The translations under genes were made by a program, and so were the position numbers. The notes under the pieces were generated by a model, which made no database searches, was not told the DNA's origin, and saw nothing but the letters and a program-made list of their open reading frames with translations. From positions 186,001 to 250,000 of the forward strand of contig JAHBXZ010000004.1 of the NCBI GenBank assembly GCA_019636215.1: 64,000 nucleotides of DNA, in the 5' to 3' direction. This DNA is from Planctomycetota bacterium (lineage in GTDB: Bacteria; Planctomycetota; UBA8742; UBA2392). Below, piece by piece: positions 7,499 to 15,093 of this stretch (position 1 is its first letter; every line of letters begins with the position of its first letter).

Positions 7499-9552
7499 AC
7501 GCAGGCCTGCTGCTGGCGGCGCTGCTGGCCATCGGTCTGGTGGTTGCGGCCACGGCCGCCAGCGAACTGTGGCTGCCGCTGGTCGGCTTTGATTCACCCG
7601 ACGCCCGCCGCGCCAACGTGCCCCGCGCCGCCGCCTCCGACAATGATGACGCAGAAGCCGCCCAAGCCGAGGCCGAGCGCCGCCGCATGGCCCGACAGGC
7701 CGCCCAGGCCGCCCAAGCCGCCGACGCCGCCGACGCCGAAGAAGCCGCACGCCGCAAGGCCGCGCAGGAGCAAGCCGACGACGCCGCCCGCCACGCCAAA
7801 GAGGCCGCCGGCAAGGGCGCGGGCACACCGGCGGGCAACCCTCAGCCGGGGCCCGGCGCCAAGCCCGGTGAAGTGCCCGGCGAGAAACCCGCCGAACCCG
7901 CGCCCGAGCCCGTCGCCGTCGAGACGGTGGAGGGCCAGCAGTTCAATCCCAACCTGCGCGGCGGCCTGGATGAGGCCTCGCCGGCGCGCATCCGTGGCTG
8001 GGTGATGGACAAGTTTGAACCCCAGACCGCACTGTTTGTGGTGGTGTTTGTCGACGAGGCCGAGGTGTACGAGTTCCGCGCCGACAAACGCGAGGAACAC
8101 AAGACACTGGGCACGATCTGGCGCTTTGAAAAACCCGCGCCCGAACACCTGCAGGACGGCCAGAAGCACACCGTGCGTGCCTATGTGTTCCGGCCTGACC
8201 AGCACGGCCGCACCGAACTGGGCGGCTCGCCCCGGGCCGTGAACCAGGGCAGCATTGCGCGCGGCAAGCTTGAGGAAGCCTCGCCGGAAAAGGGCATTTC
8301 GGGCTATGCCTGGGACCCCGACAGCGGCAAGACGCCGGTGAAGGTCAAGGTCACCATTGACGGCGTGCCGGTGGCAACCCTGGAGGCCAAGGGCAAGAAC
8401 GAAGAGCTGGCCAAACGCAAGATCACGCCCACCGACACCTGTGCCTTCAAGCTGGCCTGGCCCGCGGTGTTGGACGACGGGCTGGAACACACCGTGCAGG
8501 TGTTTGCGATTGATAATGAACTGGGCACGGAGCACGAGATTGAGGGCAGCCCCAGGGTGGTCAGCAACCGCAGCGGCGTGGCCAACAACCCGCCGATCGG
8601 CGCGTTCGACATCTGCAACAAGGTGGTGATTGCGGGCTGGGCCTGGGACCCCGATGCCGGGCAGGGCTCGATTGACGTAGAAATCTGGATTGACGGCGAG
8701 ATGTTCGTGCAGGTTGCGGCCAACAGCAAGCGCGACCAGTTGAAATCAAGCAAGGTCACGCCTGACCCCTATCACGGCTGGGTGCTGACCACGCCCGGCA
8801 AGCTGCTGGACGGCAACACGCACACGGTGCGGGCCTATGCGCTGAACTACCCGGCCGGCGTGAAGGTAGAGCTGCAGGGCAGCCCCAAGCAGTATCGCGT
8901 GGAGGAAAACACCACGCCCATGGGCGGGTACTGGTACGCGGCCGAGGATTCCCTGCGCGGCTGGGCCGCGGACCCGGACCTGGGCACGGCGCCCTGTGAG
9001 GTTGAGGTCTACATTGACGGCAAGTTCTGGCAAAAATTCAAAGCAGACAGGAAAGAAGAATGGCTGGTGGGCAGCGGCTTTGCGCCCAACGCCGAGCACG
9101 GGTTTTACATCAAGCCGCCGGACTTCGTGAAAGACGGCAAAGAACACACCGTGCAGATTTTCGCGATCAACTTTCCGGAGGGCCCCCCGGCCAACCTGGG
9201 CACGCGCACGATTGGCGTGAACAGCATTTTCCCGGGCTTCTGGACGCAGGACAAGCTGATCGACACGCGCATTGAAAAGGGCCTGTACGTACACGCGGTA
9301 AGCCCGTGGTTCGATGCCTATCACAAGGGCGTGAAGGTGGGCGATGTGCTGATTGAGTACGGCGGCATTGTGGCCGGCACAGCCGAGGTGAAAGACAAAG
9401 ACGGCAAAGTGACCACACCCGGCACGATGACCAGCGATTTCAAGACATGGTGCAACACCAAGAAACCCAACGACACCGTAAGGTTCAAGTTCTGGCGCAA
9501 CGGCGAAACCTACGAAGTGGACGTGAAGGTAGGCGAGTTGAAGGGGCAGTAG
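7474..9552 (+). CDS. Membrane-anchored multi-repeat protein with C-terminal PDZ domain
   Basis: 692 residues. An N-terminal TM helix (about 10-30) is followed by an Ala/Glu/Arg coiled coil (about 50-115) and a Pro/Gly linker. About four copies of a roughly 110-residue beta-rich repeat follow. Each has an RGW-x-xDPD or GYAWDPD motif, then a v-x-IDG strand and a final HTVRAYA/HTVQIFAIN strand. The last about 85 residues (from LYVHAVSPWFDAYHKGVKVGD) form a PDZ domain with the usual G-V-K-V-G-D-V-L turn. The repeats resemble Ig-like modules; no protease domain is visible. The likely role is a surface or periplasmic scaffold. Confidence 0.7.
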   Translation: MGQPAIKVNAGLLLAALLAIGLVVAATAASELWLPLVGFDSPDARRANVPRAAASDNDDAEAAQAEAERRRMARQAAQAAQAADAADAEEAARRKAAQEQADDAARHAKEAAGKGAGTPAGNPQPGPGAKPGEVPGEKPAEPAPEPVAVETVEGQQFNPNLRGGLDEASPARIRGWVMDKFEPQTALFVVVFVDEAEVYEFRADKREEHKTLGTIWRFEKPAPEHLQDGQKHTVRAYVFRPDQHGRTELGGSPRAVNQGSIARGKLEEASPEKGISGYAWDPDSGKTPVKVKVTIDGVPVATLEAKGKNEELAKRKITPTDTCAFKLAWPAVLDDGLEHTVQVFAIDNELGTEHEIEGSPRVVSNRSGVANNPPIGAFDICNKVVIAGWAWDPDAGQGSIDVEIWIDGEMFVQVAANSKRDQLKSSKVTPDPYHGWVLTTPGKLLDGNTHTVRAYALNYPAGVKVELQGSPKQYRVEENTTPMGGYWYAAEDSLRGWAADPDLGTAPCEVEVYIDGKFWQKFKADRKEEWLVGSGFAPNAEHGFYIKPPDFVKDGKEHTVQIFAINFPEGPPANLGTRTIGVNSIFPGFWTQDKLIDTRIEKGLYVHAVSPWFDAYHKGVKVGDVLIEYGGIVAGTAEVKDKDGKVTTPGTMTSDFKTWCNTKKPNDTVRFKFWRNGETYEVDVKVGELKGQ

Positions 9553-9554
9553 TG

Positions 9555-9736
9555 TCAGCCCGGAGCCCGAAGTGTCAGCCCGGAGCGGAAGGTTGCGAAG
9601 CAACGGTCGCGCAGAAACGCACCGCGTTTCAAGCGACGGGGTAGTTCGCCGCTCAGTGTCAGCCCGGAGCGGAAGGTTGCGAAGCAACGGTCGCGCAGAA
9701 ACGCACCGCATTTCAAGCGACGGGGTAGTTTGCCGG
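9555..9736. repeat. REP array left of the RAYT locus (two 84-bp-type units plus a partial)
   Basis: Units start with TCAGCCCGGAG at 9555 (20-bp fragment), 9575 and 9659, so the period is 84 bp. Each full unit reads: TCAGCCCGGAGCGGAA, a hairpin GTTGC-gaa-GCAAC, a hairpin GAAACGC-acc-GCGTTTC (one mismatch in the second unit), then GCGACGGGGTAGTT. The same end modules recur at 10971-11056 and, inverted, at 11667-11696 around the transposase gene. They are most simply explained as substrates of that RAYT. Confidence 0.85.
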
Positions 9737-9796
9737 CATGGCCCTAACGTAGCTCGTCAATGCCGAGCGATGGCCGTTGCAATCAGTCGCGAGTGC

Positions 9797-10798
9797 CTAA
9801 AAGTTGAACACCTCAACGTCGCCATCTTGTGATCGCCTAACAATGCTGGTCAGCACACCGGCCCCCAATGTCTTGAGTGCTTCGAAAGCAGCGTGTCTCG
9901 CCCCGCCAGTAACTTTGGGGGAAGCATCGGTGAGATTCACGAAGCAGCGGTAGGCTTCAATTGTGTGATGGCTGCTGAAAAGTGTGACTCCGTCCGTGGC
10001 CGCGATCGAGCGAATGAACGACCGAAGGGCAATGGTTCCAACTTCCGATGCTGTGTCCCAAGTGTCGGGGGGACTCTCTCCATCTGTGTTCAAATCGAGT
10101 GGGGGGCTTAATCTGGTGTAACGAACAAATAGATTCAGCGCTTCATTGACATTAGACTGGTTTGCAACAGCCCAGATAAAGCCGTGCGAACGCAGAATCT
10201 CTTCCCGTACGACGACCAGCGTGCGATGCGTTTGCGCCGGAGTGCGCGGGCCCCCTTGGAACATGGAGAACACAAAGCGTTCGAATGCGTCGTCGTGCGC
10301 TTTCGAACGCTTGGTGGCGGGGTTGGCATCGATGGTCAGAACTCGATGGTCCCTGTATAGGTTGACCGCGCCAGGCCTAGATTTGTGCATGACTAGTATG
10401 CCCTTCCCACTGCAGGCATGCGTTACGGTTTGGATTGGGGCAGTGAACGGCTTGCCATGAATTCGAGCAATCGCAAGCGGAGTGTCACTAGACTGGACAA
10501 ACACAGCGATCCACTGATCGTTGGCGATTGCTCCAGCTTCTTTGAGCAACAGCGCCGCATTGATCTCTCGCGGCTGCTTGAACTGAAGAAAGTGCAGGCC
10601 TCCGGAAACGAACGCCTGCTCAGCCGCTTCCCGGTTAGGGCAGAAAGCCAGAGTCGGCGTCAGAATCCGCCCTTCCTCTTCGGCGAAAAGGAGTTGCTCG
10701 CAGTAGGCAGTGATCAAGTCCGTAGACGCAGTTAGCGAGGTTCCGGCCAGGAATGCGCGGATTGACTCCTTGGGGTCAAACTGGATCAAGTCAGGCAT
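9797..10798 (-). CDS. Low-GC accessory protein, possible DACNV-type sensor domain
   Basis: 333 residues from ATG 10798. The region LLFAEEEGRILTPTLAFCPN and the later LLLKEAGAIANDQWIAVFV and IARIHG weakly resemble the DACNV/DisA-like sensor domain of putative nucleotide-sensing proteins. This is pattern memory, not a confirmed match. The C-terminal half (RSHGFIWAVANQSNV... HHTIEAYRCFVNL) is unfamiliar. Base composition is unlike the neighbours: one sampled 60-bp line is 47% GC against about 65% around it. REP arrays lie on both sides. These signs suggest a transferred gene, but no enzyme or toxin motif is evident. Confidence 0.55.
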   Translation of the reverse strand: MPDLIQFDPKESIRAFLAGTSLTASTDLITAYCEQLLFAEEEGRILTPTLAFCPNREAAEQAFVSGGLHFLQFKQPREINAALLLKEAGAIANDQWIAVFVQSSDTPLAIARIHGKPFTAPIQTVTHACSGKGILVMHKSRPGAVNLYRDHRVLTIDANPATKRSKAHDDAFERFVFSMFQGGPRTPAQTHRTLVVVREEILRSHGFIWAVANQSNVNEALNLFVRYTRLSPPLDLNTDGESPPDTWDTASEVGTIALRSFIRSIAATDGVTLFSSHHTIEAYRCFVNLTDASPKVTGGARHAAFEALKTLGAGVLTSIVRRSQDGDVEVFNF

Positions 10799-10970
10799 CG
10801 AACCCCTTCGTGGTCGGGAAAAGTAAAACGAGTAAAGTCCATATTGCAGCCTGCCAGTGTTGAAAGCTGAGGAAACTGCAAAGTATACCCATAAGGCGGA
10901 CAAGTCGCTTTGTGGGCCTTCAAATTGTCCGGCCGTAAATGCGAAGGCGTTAACGATTGCGTCTTCCCTG

Positions 10971-11056
10971 TCAGCCCGGAGTCCGACGTTTCAGCCCGGA
11001 GCGGAAGCGACGGGGTAGTTCGCCGCTCAGTTTCATAAGCGACGGGGTAGTTCGAC
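10971..11056. repeat. Short-form REP cluster upstream of the RAYT gene
   Basis: TCAGCCCGGA occurs at 10971 and 10991. The unit at 10991-11020 lacks the inner two-hairpin module seen at 9575 and 9659: it joins the TCAGCCCGGAGCGGAA end directly to GCGACGGGGTAGTT. A further GCGACGGGGTAGTTCG half follows at 11040-11054. The 30 bp at 10991-11020 are the exact reverse complement of 11667-11696. Confidence 0.85.
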
Positions 11057-11074
11057 ATCCCCTAAAGCAAACCC

Positions 11075-11563
11075 ATGTTCTTCGGCTTCTTCATCACTTT
11101 CACAACCTATGGCACGTGGCTTCATGGCGACGAACGCGGATCTTGGGACCGCAACGCCAAGGCGCTGCGCGAGTACTTTGTGGCGCCCGATCCGAGACTG
11201 GTTGAGTCGATGCGCTTGCGCATGAATCACCCGGCGATCACCCTGGATGGCCCGATGCGCAAATGCGTGCGCGAAGGCGTTCACGATCATTGTCTGTTCA
11301 AGCAATGGCAGCTGCATGCGCTGGCGGTTCGCAGCAACCATGTGCACGTTGTGCTTACTCCCGGGAACAGGACGGCACAACAGGCCATGGTGGCGCTCAA
11401 GGCGCGGGCAACAGTGCTGCTGCGTGGTGCGAAACTCCTTGGCGAGGACCGCCCGGTGTGGACAGAACGCGGCAGCAAGATTCCTTTGAACACGCGAGAG
11501 AGCTTTGACGGGGCCGTGCATTATGTGTTGCATGAGCAGGGGCCGGATTTGCCGGATGATTGA
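11075..11563 (+). CDS. REP-associated tyrosine transposase (RAYT, Y1/HUH family)
   Basis: 162 residues. The HUH metal-binding motif appears as NHVHVVL (about 90-96). A probable catalytic tyrosine lies in AVHYVLHEQ near the C-terminus, and the N-terminal FFITFTTYGTWLHGDERGS block is typical of RAYTs. These single-domain relatives of IS200 TnpA cut and join REP hairpins. The gene sits between a REP cluster and an exact inverted 30-bp copy of one REP, which is the classic single-gene RAYT arrangement. The length is normal for the family and the frame is intact, so it may be functional. Alternative: an IS200-like transposase, but the REPs favour a RAYT. Confidence 0.9.
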   Translation: MFFGFFITFTTYGTWLHGDERGSWDRNAKALREYFVAPDPRLVESMRLRMNHPAITLDGPMRKCVREGVHDHCLFKQWQLHALAVRSNHVHVVLTPGNRTAQQAMVALKARATVLLRGAKLLGEDRPVWTERGSKIPLNTRESFDGAVHYVLHEQGPDLPDD

Positions 11564-11591
11564 CTTGGGATTGGCGAGGTGCTGACGGCGG

Positions 11592-11661
11592 ACTGCGAAC
11601 TGCTGACTGCGAACTGCTGACTGCGGACTGCTGACTGCGAACTGCTGACTGCGGACTACCA
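11592..11661. repeat. Five 14-bp tandem repeats
   Basis: Five consecutive 14-bp units start at 11592, 11606, 11620, 11634 and 11648. They alternate between ACTGCGAACTGCTG and ACTGCGGACTGCTG; the last one is degenerate. They lie between the RAYT stop codon and the inverted REP copy. Such an array could vary in copy number. Confidence 0.9.
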
Positions 11662-11666
11662 ACTGC

Positions 11667-11696
11667 AACTACCCCGTCGCTTCCGCTCCGGGCTGA
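11667..11696 (-). repeat. Inverted REP copy (30 bp) closing the RAYT unit
   Basis: Exact reverse complement of 10991-11020, running from AACTACCCCG to CCGGGCTGA. With that copy it brackets the transposase gene as a 706-bp unit. It ends 12 bp before the start codon of the formate/nitrite channel gene, so the immediate 5' region of that gene is REP-derived. Confidence 0.9.
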
Positions 11697-11708
11697 AATG
11701 ACGACTGC

Positions 11709-12512
11709 ATGACTGCGACCAACGAACATGATGCCTATGCCCCGCCGGAAATCGCGGCGCGGGTTGCTTCTGTGGGGGTGGCCAAGGCCTCGCGGGATGT
11801 TGTTTCCACCTTTGTGCTGGCGGTACTGGCCGGGGCGTTCATTGCCCTGGGGTCTTTGTTCTTCACGGTGGTGGTCACCGGGTCGGAACTTGGCTTTGGG
11901 CCCACGCGCCTTCTGGGCGGGCTGGCCTTCAGCCTTGGGTTGATCCTGGTGATTGTGGCCGGGGCCGAACTGTTTACCGGCAACAACCTGATTGCCATGG
12001 CCTGGGCCTCGCGATTGGTCAGCACCGGCGCGGTGCTCAAAAACTGGGTTGTGGTCTACTTCGGCAACCTGGTGGGGGCGCTGGGCACACTGTTGCTGGC
12101 CTGGGTGGGCCGGGTGCATGAACTGGGCGGCGGCAAGGTGGGAGTGACCCTGGCCGAAATCGGTGCGCGCAAGGCCGGCCTGGAACCGTTGCAGATGTTC
12201 GCGCTGGCGGTGCTGTGCAACGGGCTGGTGTGCCTGGCCGTGTGGCTGACTTTGGCCGGGCGCAGCGTGGCCGACAAAATCCTGGCGATTGTGCTGCCGA
12301 TTACGGCCTTTGTGGTGATGGGCTTTGAACACAGCATCGCGAACATGTTTTTCCTGCCCTATGCGCTGGCGCTGGATGGCTTTGAAAGCGCCGCGCTGGC
12401 GCGCGGCAGCATAGTCAACCTGCTGATCGTGACCGGCGGCAACATCATTGGCGGCACGGTGCTGGTGGCGGGCGTGTACTGGCTGGCCTATCTGCGTGGC
12501 AAGAAGGCGTAA
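11709..12512 (+). CDS. Formate/nitrite transporter (FNT) family channel
   Basis: 267 residues with six hydrophobic segments. FNT signatures are visible: LAGAFIALGSLFF in TM1, the GAELFTGNN motif near residue 80, and the FEHSIANMFFLP motif near residue 212, typical of FocA/NirC-type channels. It should move formate (or nitrite/hydrosulfide) across the cytoplasmic membrane. The distant formate dehydrogenase genes (33.2-40.5 kb) make formate the likeliest substrate, but the sequence alone cannot settle it. No good ribosome site precedes ATG 11709, because the upstream DNA is a REP copy that stops 12 bp short. Confidence 0.9.
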   Translation: MTATNEHDAYAPPEIAARVASVGVAKASRDVVSTFVLAVLAGAFIALGSLFFTVVVTGSELGFGPTRLLGGLAFSLGLILVIVAGAELFTGNNLIAMAWASRLVSTGAVLKNWVVVYFGNLVGALGTLLLAWVGRVHELGGGKVGVTLAEIGARKAGLEPLQMFALAVLCNGLVCLAVWLTLAGRSVADKILAIVLPITAFVVMGFEHSIANMFFLPYALALDGFESAALARGSIVNLLIVTGGNIIGGTVLVAGVYWLAYLRGKKA

Positions 12513-12565
12513 CGTGGTGTGGCCGAACTGCACCGCGCGCTGGCGCTTGCGGCTCCTGTTGCCTG

Positions 12566-13750
12566 CTACGGCCCGGTGCGGGCGTAGATGCGCCAGATCT
12601 GCGTAAACGTGCTCATGAACAGGCTGCCGTCGTTGCCCTGGATGATGTCCAGCGGCTTGTTGGCGTTGGCGCTGGATGCCATCTGCCCGAAGCTGTGCTC
12701 CATGTTGATGTTCACCGGCGGGCTGCCGAACATCTCAAAGCGCAGGATCTCGTTGTGGTCATAGCTGCACAGAAAGATGTTATCGGCATAGGCCGCGGGC
12801 ACGTTCAGGCCGGTGTGAAACGTGATGCCCGTGGGCACAATCACGCTGGGCCAGTTGCGCATCTTGAAGCCCACCTGCGCGCCGGGCACCGGGCTGGTGG
12901 CGCCCCATTCAAAGTTCTTGCCCAGTCCCAGGTAGTTCAGCTCGTCGTTGCTGTTGGGGCCGTTTTCGGTGCCCACCAGGATGCCCGTGCCCTGGTGCAC
13001 GGCCAGGCCGAACGTGTTGCGCAGGCCGCGGCACCATTCAAACTCGTTGGGCGAGCCCAGGGGGTTGCCCGTGGGCACGCCGCCGGCCTCTGTGTAGCGC
13101 AGCACGCGCCCGGCCAGCGAGCCGCTGGTCTGGCTGTTGGCCTCTACCTGCGCGTCGCCGACGGTGACCAGCAGCGAACCGTCAATGCCGAACTTGAGCG
13201 CGCCCGCGTTGTGGGTGTTGGCCGTCGGCAGGTTGTCAATGATGATGGTGGGGCTGGTGCCCACGCCGCCGACGTCGGTAAACCGTATCACGCGCTGGCG
13301 CGGCGTGACGTCGTTGACACAGGCCATCACGTACACAAAGCCGTTGGTGGCAAAGTTGGGGCTTACGGCAATGCCCAGCAGGCCTTGCTCGGCGCCATTG
13401 AGTACGCTGACGCTGGCCCACACGGTTTGGGTAAAGGGCGCGGATGTGCTGACAGTAAGAATCGTGCCGTTGAGAACGCTGACAAACAGCCGGTTGTCGG
13501 GCGCGGGCGCCTGGGCCAGCTTGACGGGCATGTTCTGGCTGCTGCCGGAAAAGCCGCCGGCAATCAACTGCGGCTTGAAGTAGTAGTCCAGCGTCAACCA
13601 TTGCGCGGGCAGGGGGTCGCGCGGCCCGGGGTCAGGCCAGCCCGGTGTGCCGCCGCCACCGCCGCCAGAACCGCCACCGTCGTCCCCGCCCCCGCAGGAG
13701 GCCAGGACGACGGCGGTGAATGTGAACAGCATCAGGCCAAGTGTGCGCAT
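12566..13750 (-). CDS. Lipoprotein of the PQQ-type sugar dehydrogenase (GSDH) propeller family
   Basis: 394 residues. A signal peptide with lipobox VLASC (Cys about 19), then a Gly/Asp-rich linker, then a beta-propeller of the soluble glucose/sorbosone dehydrogenase type. Visible family features are LLGIAVSPNFATNGFVYV, an RVIRFT strand, NTHNAGALKFGIDGSLLVTVGD and the GTENGPNSNDELN block. Related enzymes oxidise sugars with PQQ; many distant members are of unknown activity. The start overlaps the DUF1501 stop by one base (TGATG), placing it third in a DUF1800-DUF1501-GSDH operon. That implies a shared exported function. Confidence 0.8.
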   Translation of the reverse strand: MRTLGLMLFTFTAVVLASCGGGDDGGGSGGGGGGTPGWPDPGPRDPLPAQWLTLDYYFKPQLIAGGFSGSSQNMPVKLAQAPAPDNRLFVSVLNGTILTVSTSAPFTQTVWASVSVLNGAEQGLLGIAVSPNFATNGFVYVMACVNDVTPRQRVIRFTDVGGVGTSPTIIIDNLPTANTHNAGALKFGIDGSLLVTVGDAQVEANSQTSGSLAGRVLRYTEAGGVPTGNPLGSPNEFEWCRGLRNTFGLAVHQGTGILVGTENGPNSNDELNYLGLGKNFEWGATSPVPGAQVGFKMRNWPSVIVPTGITFHTGLNVPAAYADNIFLCSYDHNEILRFEMFGSPPVNINMEHSFGQMASSANANKPLDIIQGNDGSLFMSTFTQIWRIYARTGP

Positions 13751-15078
13751 CAGATGAGGTTGGGGATGGTGTTGATCGGCTGGGTTTCCGGAAACAGCGG
13801 CGTCGGGTCGTTGCCCAGGTGCCCGCCGATCAGTTCGCGGTAGATGTCGCGGAAGTCAAACTCATAGGGCAGGTGCTCGGCGTCCATTTCGGTGCTGGTG
13901 ACGCCGCCGTACATGCCGCCGTTGACCGGCCCGCCGCAGGCCAAAACAATGCTGCCGTGGCCGTGGTCAGTGCCGACAGAGCCGTTTTCATAGGTGCGCC
14001 GGCCGAACTCGCTGATCACCACCACCACCACGTCGTTCCACACGCCCATGGTCTGCATGTCGGTCTTGAACACGCCCAGCGCGCCATCCAGGTTCGCCAG
14101 CAGGCTGGCATGGGCGCCAAGCTGCCCGCTGTGCGTGTCAAAGCCGCCGTAGCCGGTGTAGAAAACCCGTGTGTCGAACCCGCCATGGATCAGCCGCGCC
14201 ACGTCGCGCAGGCGCGAGCCCATGGTGGTCAGGTTGGAGGTACCGGGGTTGGTCGGGTAGGCAATGCCCGCGCCCGTGGCATAGGTGGTGTAATCGGCAA
14301 TCGCGGCCTGCACGGCCGCAGCACCCGAGGCGCTGGCCATCTGTGCCGCCGCGGCCTCGCCGGCCATGCCGGTGGCCGATTGCAGCGCCAGCACATTGGC
14401 GACCTTGGTGCGCCGCAGCACGTGGTTGGCGCTGTAGTTGCTGTCGGTTGTGAAGTTGAAGCCGCCCAGGCTGCCCACCAGCAGCGGGCTGGTGCTGGCA
14501 CCCTCAAAGTCCAGGCGGCGCCCCACGCCGATGCTGACCACGCCCATGGCGGTATTGGCATAAGTATTGGCATAGCGCGCCACCCAGCCCTGGGCCATGC
14601 CGGTAAGCGATGTCAGGCCGTTGCGGGCGCCCCAGCTCCAGATGTCTTCGCTTACGAAGTGGCTCAGGTTCTGGCCTGGGTAGCCCACCTTCTGGACAAT
14701 CGCGGCCTCGCCGGCGTTCCACATGGACTGGAAGCTGGTCATGGCAGGGTGAAGCTGCCACTCGGCCACATTGGGCCCGCCGGTCAGGCTCAGGCCGGCG
14801 CCGTCGGCAATGGCAATCGCCGGGCGCCGGGCAAGGTACTTGGTGTGAACGGCGCCGGCGGCGGCACGCGGGATGACGGTGTTCAGGCCGTCGTTGCCGC
14901 CCAGCATGTTGACGATCACCAGGCGCTTGTGGTTGGGCAGCGGCGTGGCCCGCACGGGGCGGGCAAAGGGCAGGTCTTTGCCGCCGATCGCACCCAGGGC
15001 AACAACGCCCGCGCCCGCGGCAGTCACGCGCAGGAAGTTGCGGCGGGAGGCATCCAGCATGGCTTGTTTGGTTTTCAT
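13750..15078 (-). CDS. DUF1501 family protein with Tat signal
   Basis: 442 residues. The N-terminus has a twin-arginine motif (SRRNFLR) followed by a hydrophobic Ala/Gly stretch, so export of a folded protein by Tat is expected. The domain starts KRLVIVNMLGGNDGLNTVIP and includes GYGGFDTHSGQ and VISEFGRRTYENGS.GTDHGHG, typical of DUF1501 (alkaline-phosphatase/sulfatase-like fold). DUF1501 genes commonly pair with DUF1800 genes in Planctomycetes and some Proteobacteria; their substrate is unknown. An AAGGAGACAGCC ribosome site precedes ATG 15078. The upstream DUF1800 gene ends 15 bp away. Confidence 0.9.
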   Translation of the reverse strand: MKTKQAMLDASRRNFLRVTAAGAGVVALGAIGGKDLPFARPVRATPLPNHKRLVIVNMLGGNDGLNTVIPRAAAGAVHTKYLARRPAIAIADGAGLSLTGGPNVAEWQLHPAMTSFQSMWNAGEAAIVQKVGYPGQNLSHFVSEDIWSWGARNGLTSLTGMAQGWVARYANTYANTAMGVVSIGVGRRLDFEGASTSPLLVGSLGGFNFTTDSNYSANHVLRRTKVANVLALQSATGMAGEAAAAQMASASGAAAVQAAIADYTTYATGAGIAYPTNPGTSNLTTMGSRLRDVARLIHGGFDTRVFYTGYGGFDTHSGQLGAHASLLANLDGALGVFKTDMQTMGVWNDVVVVVISEFGRRTYENGSVGTDHGHGSIVLACGGPVNGGMYGGVTSTEMDAEHLPYEFDFRDIYRELIGGHLGNDPTPLFPETQPINTIPNLI

Positions 15079-15093
15079 GGCTGTCTCCTTGGG

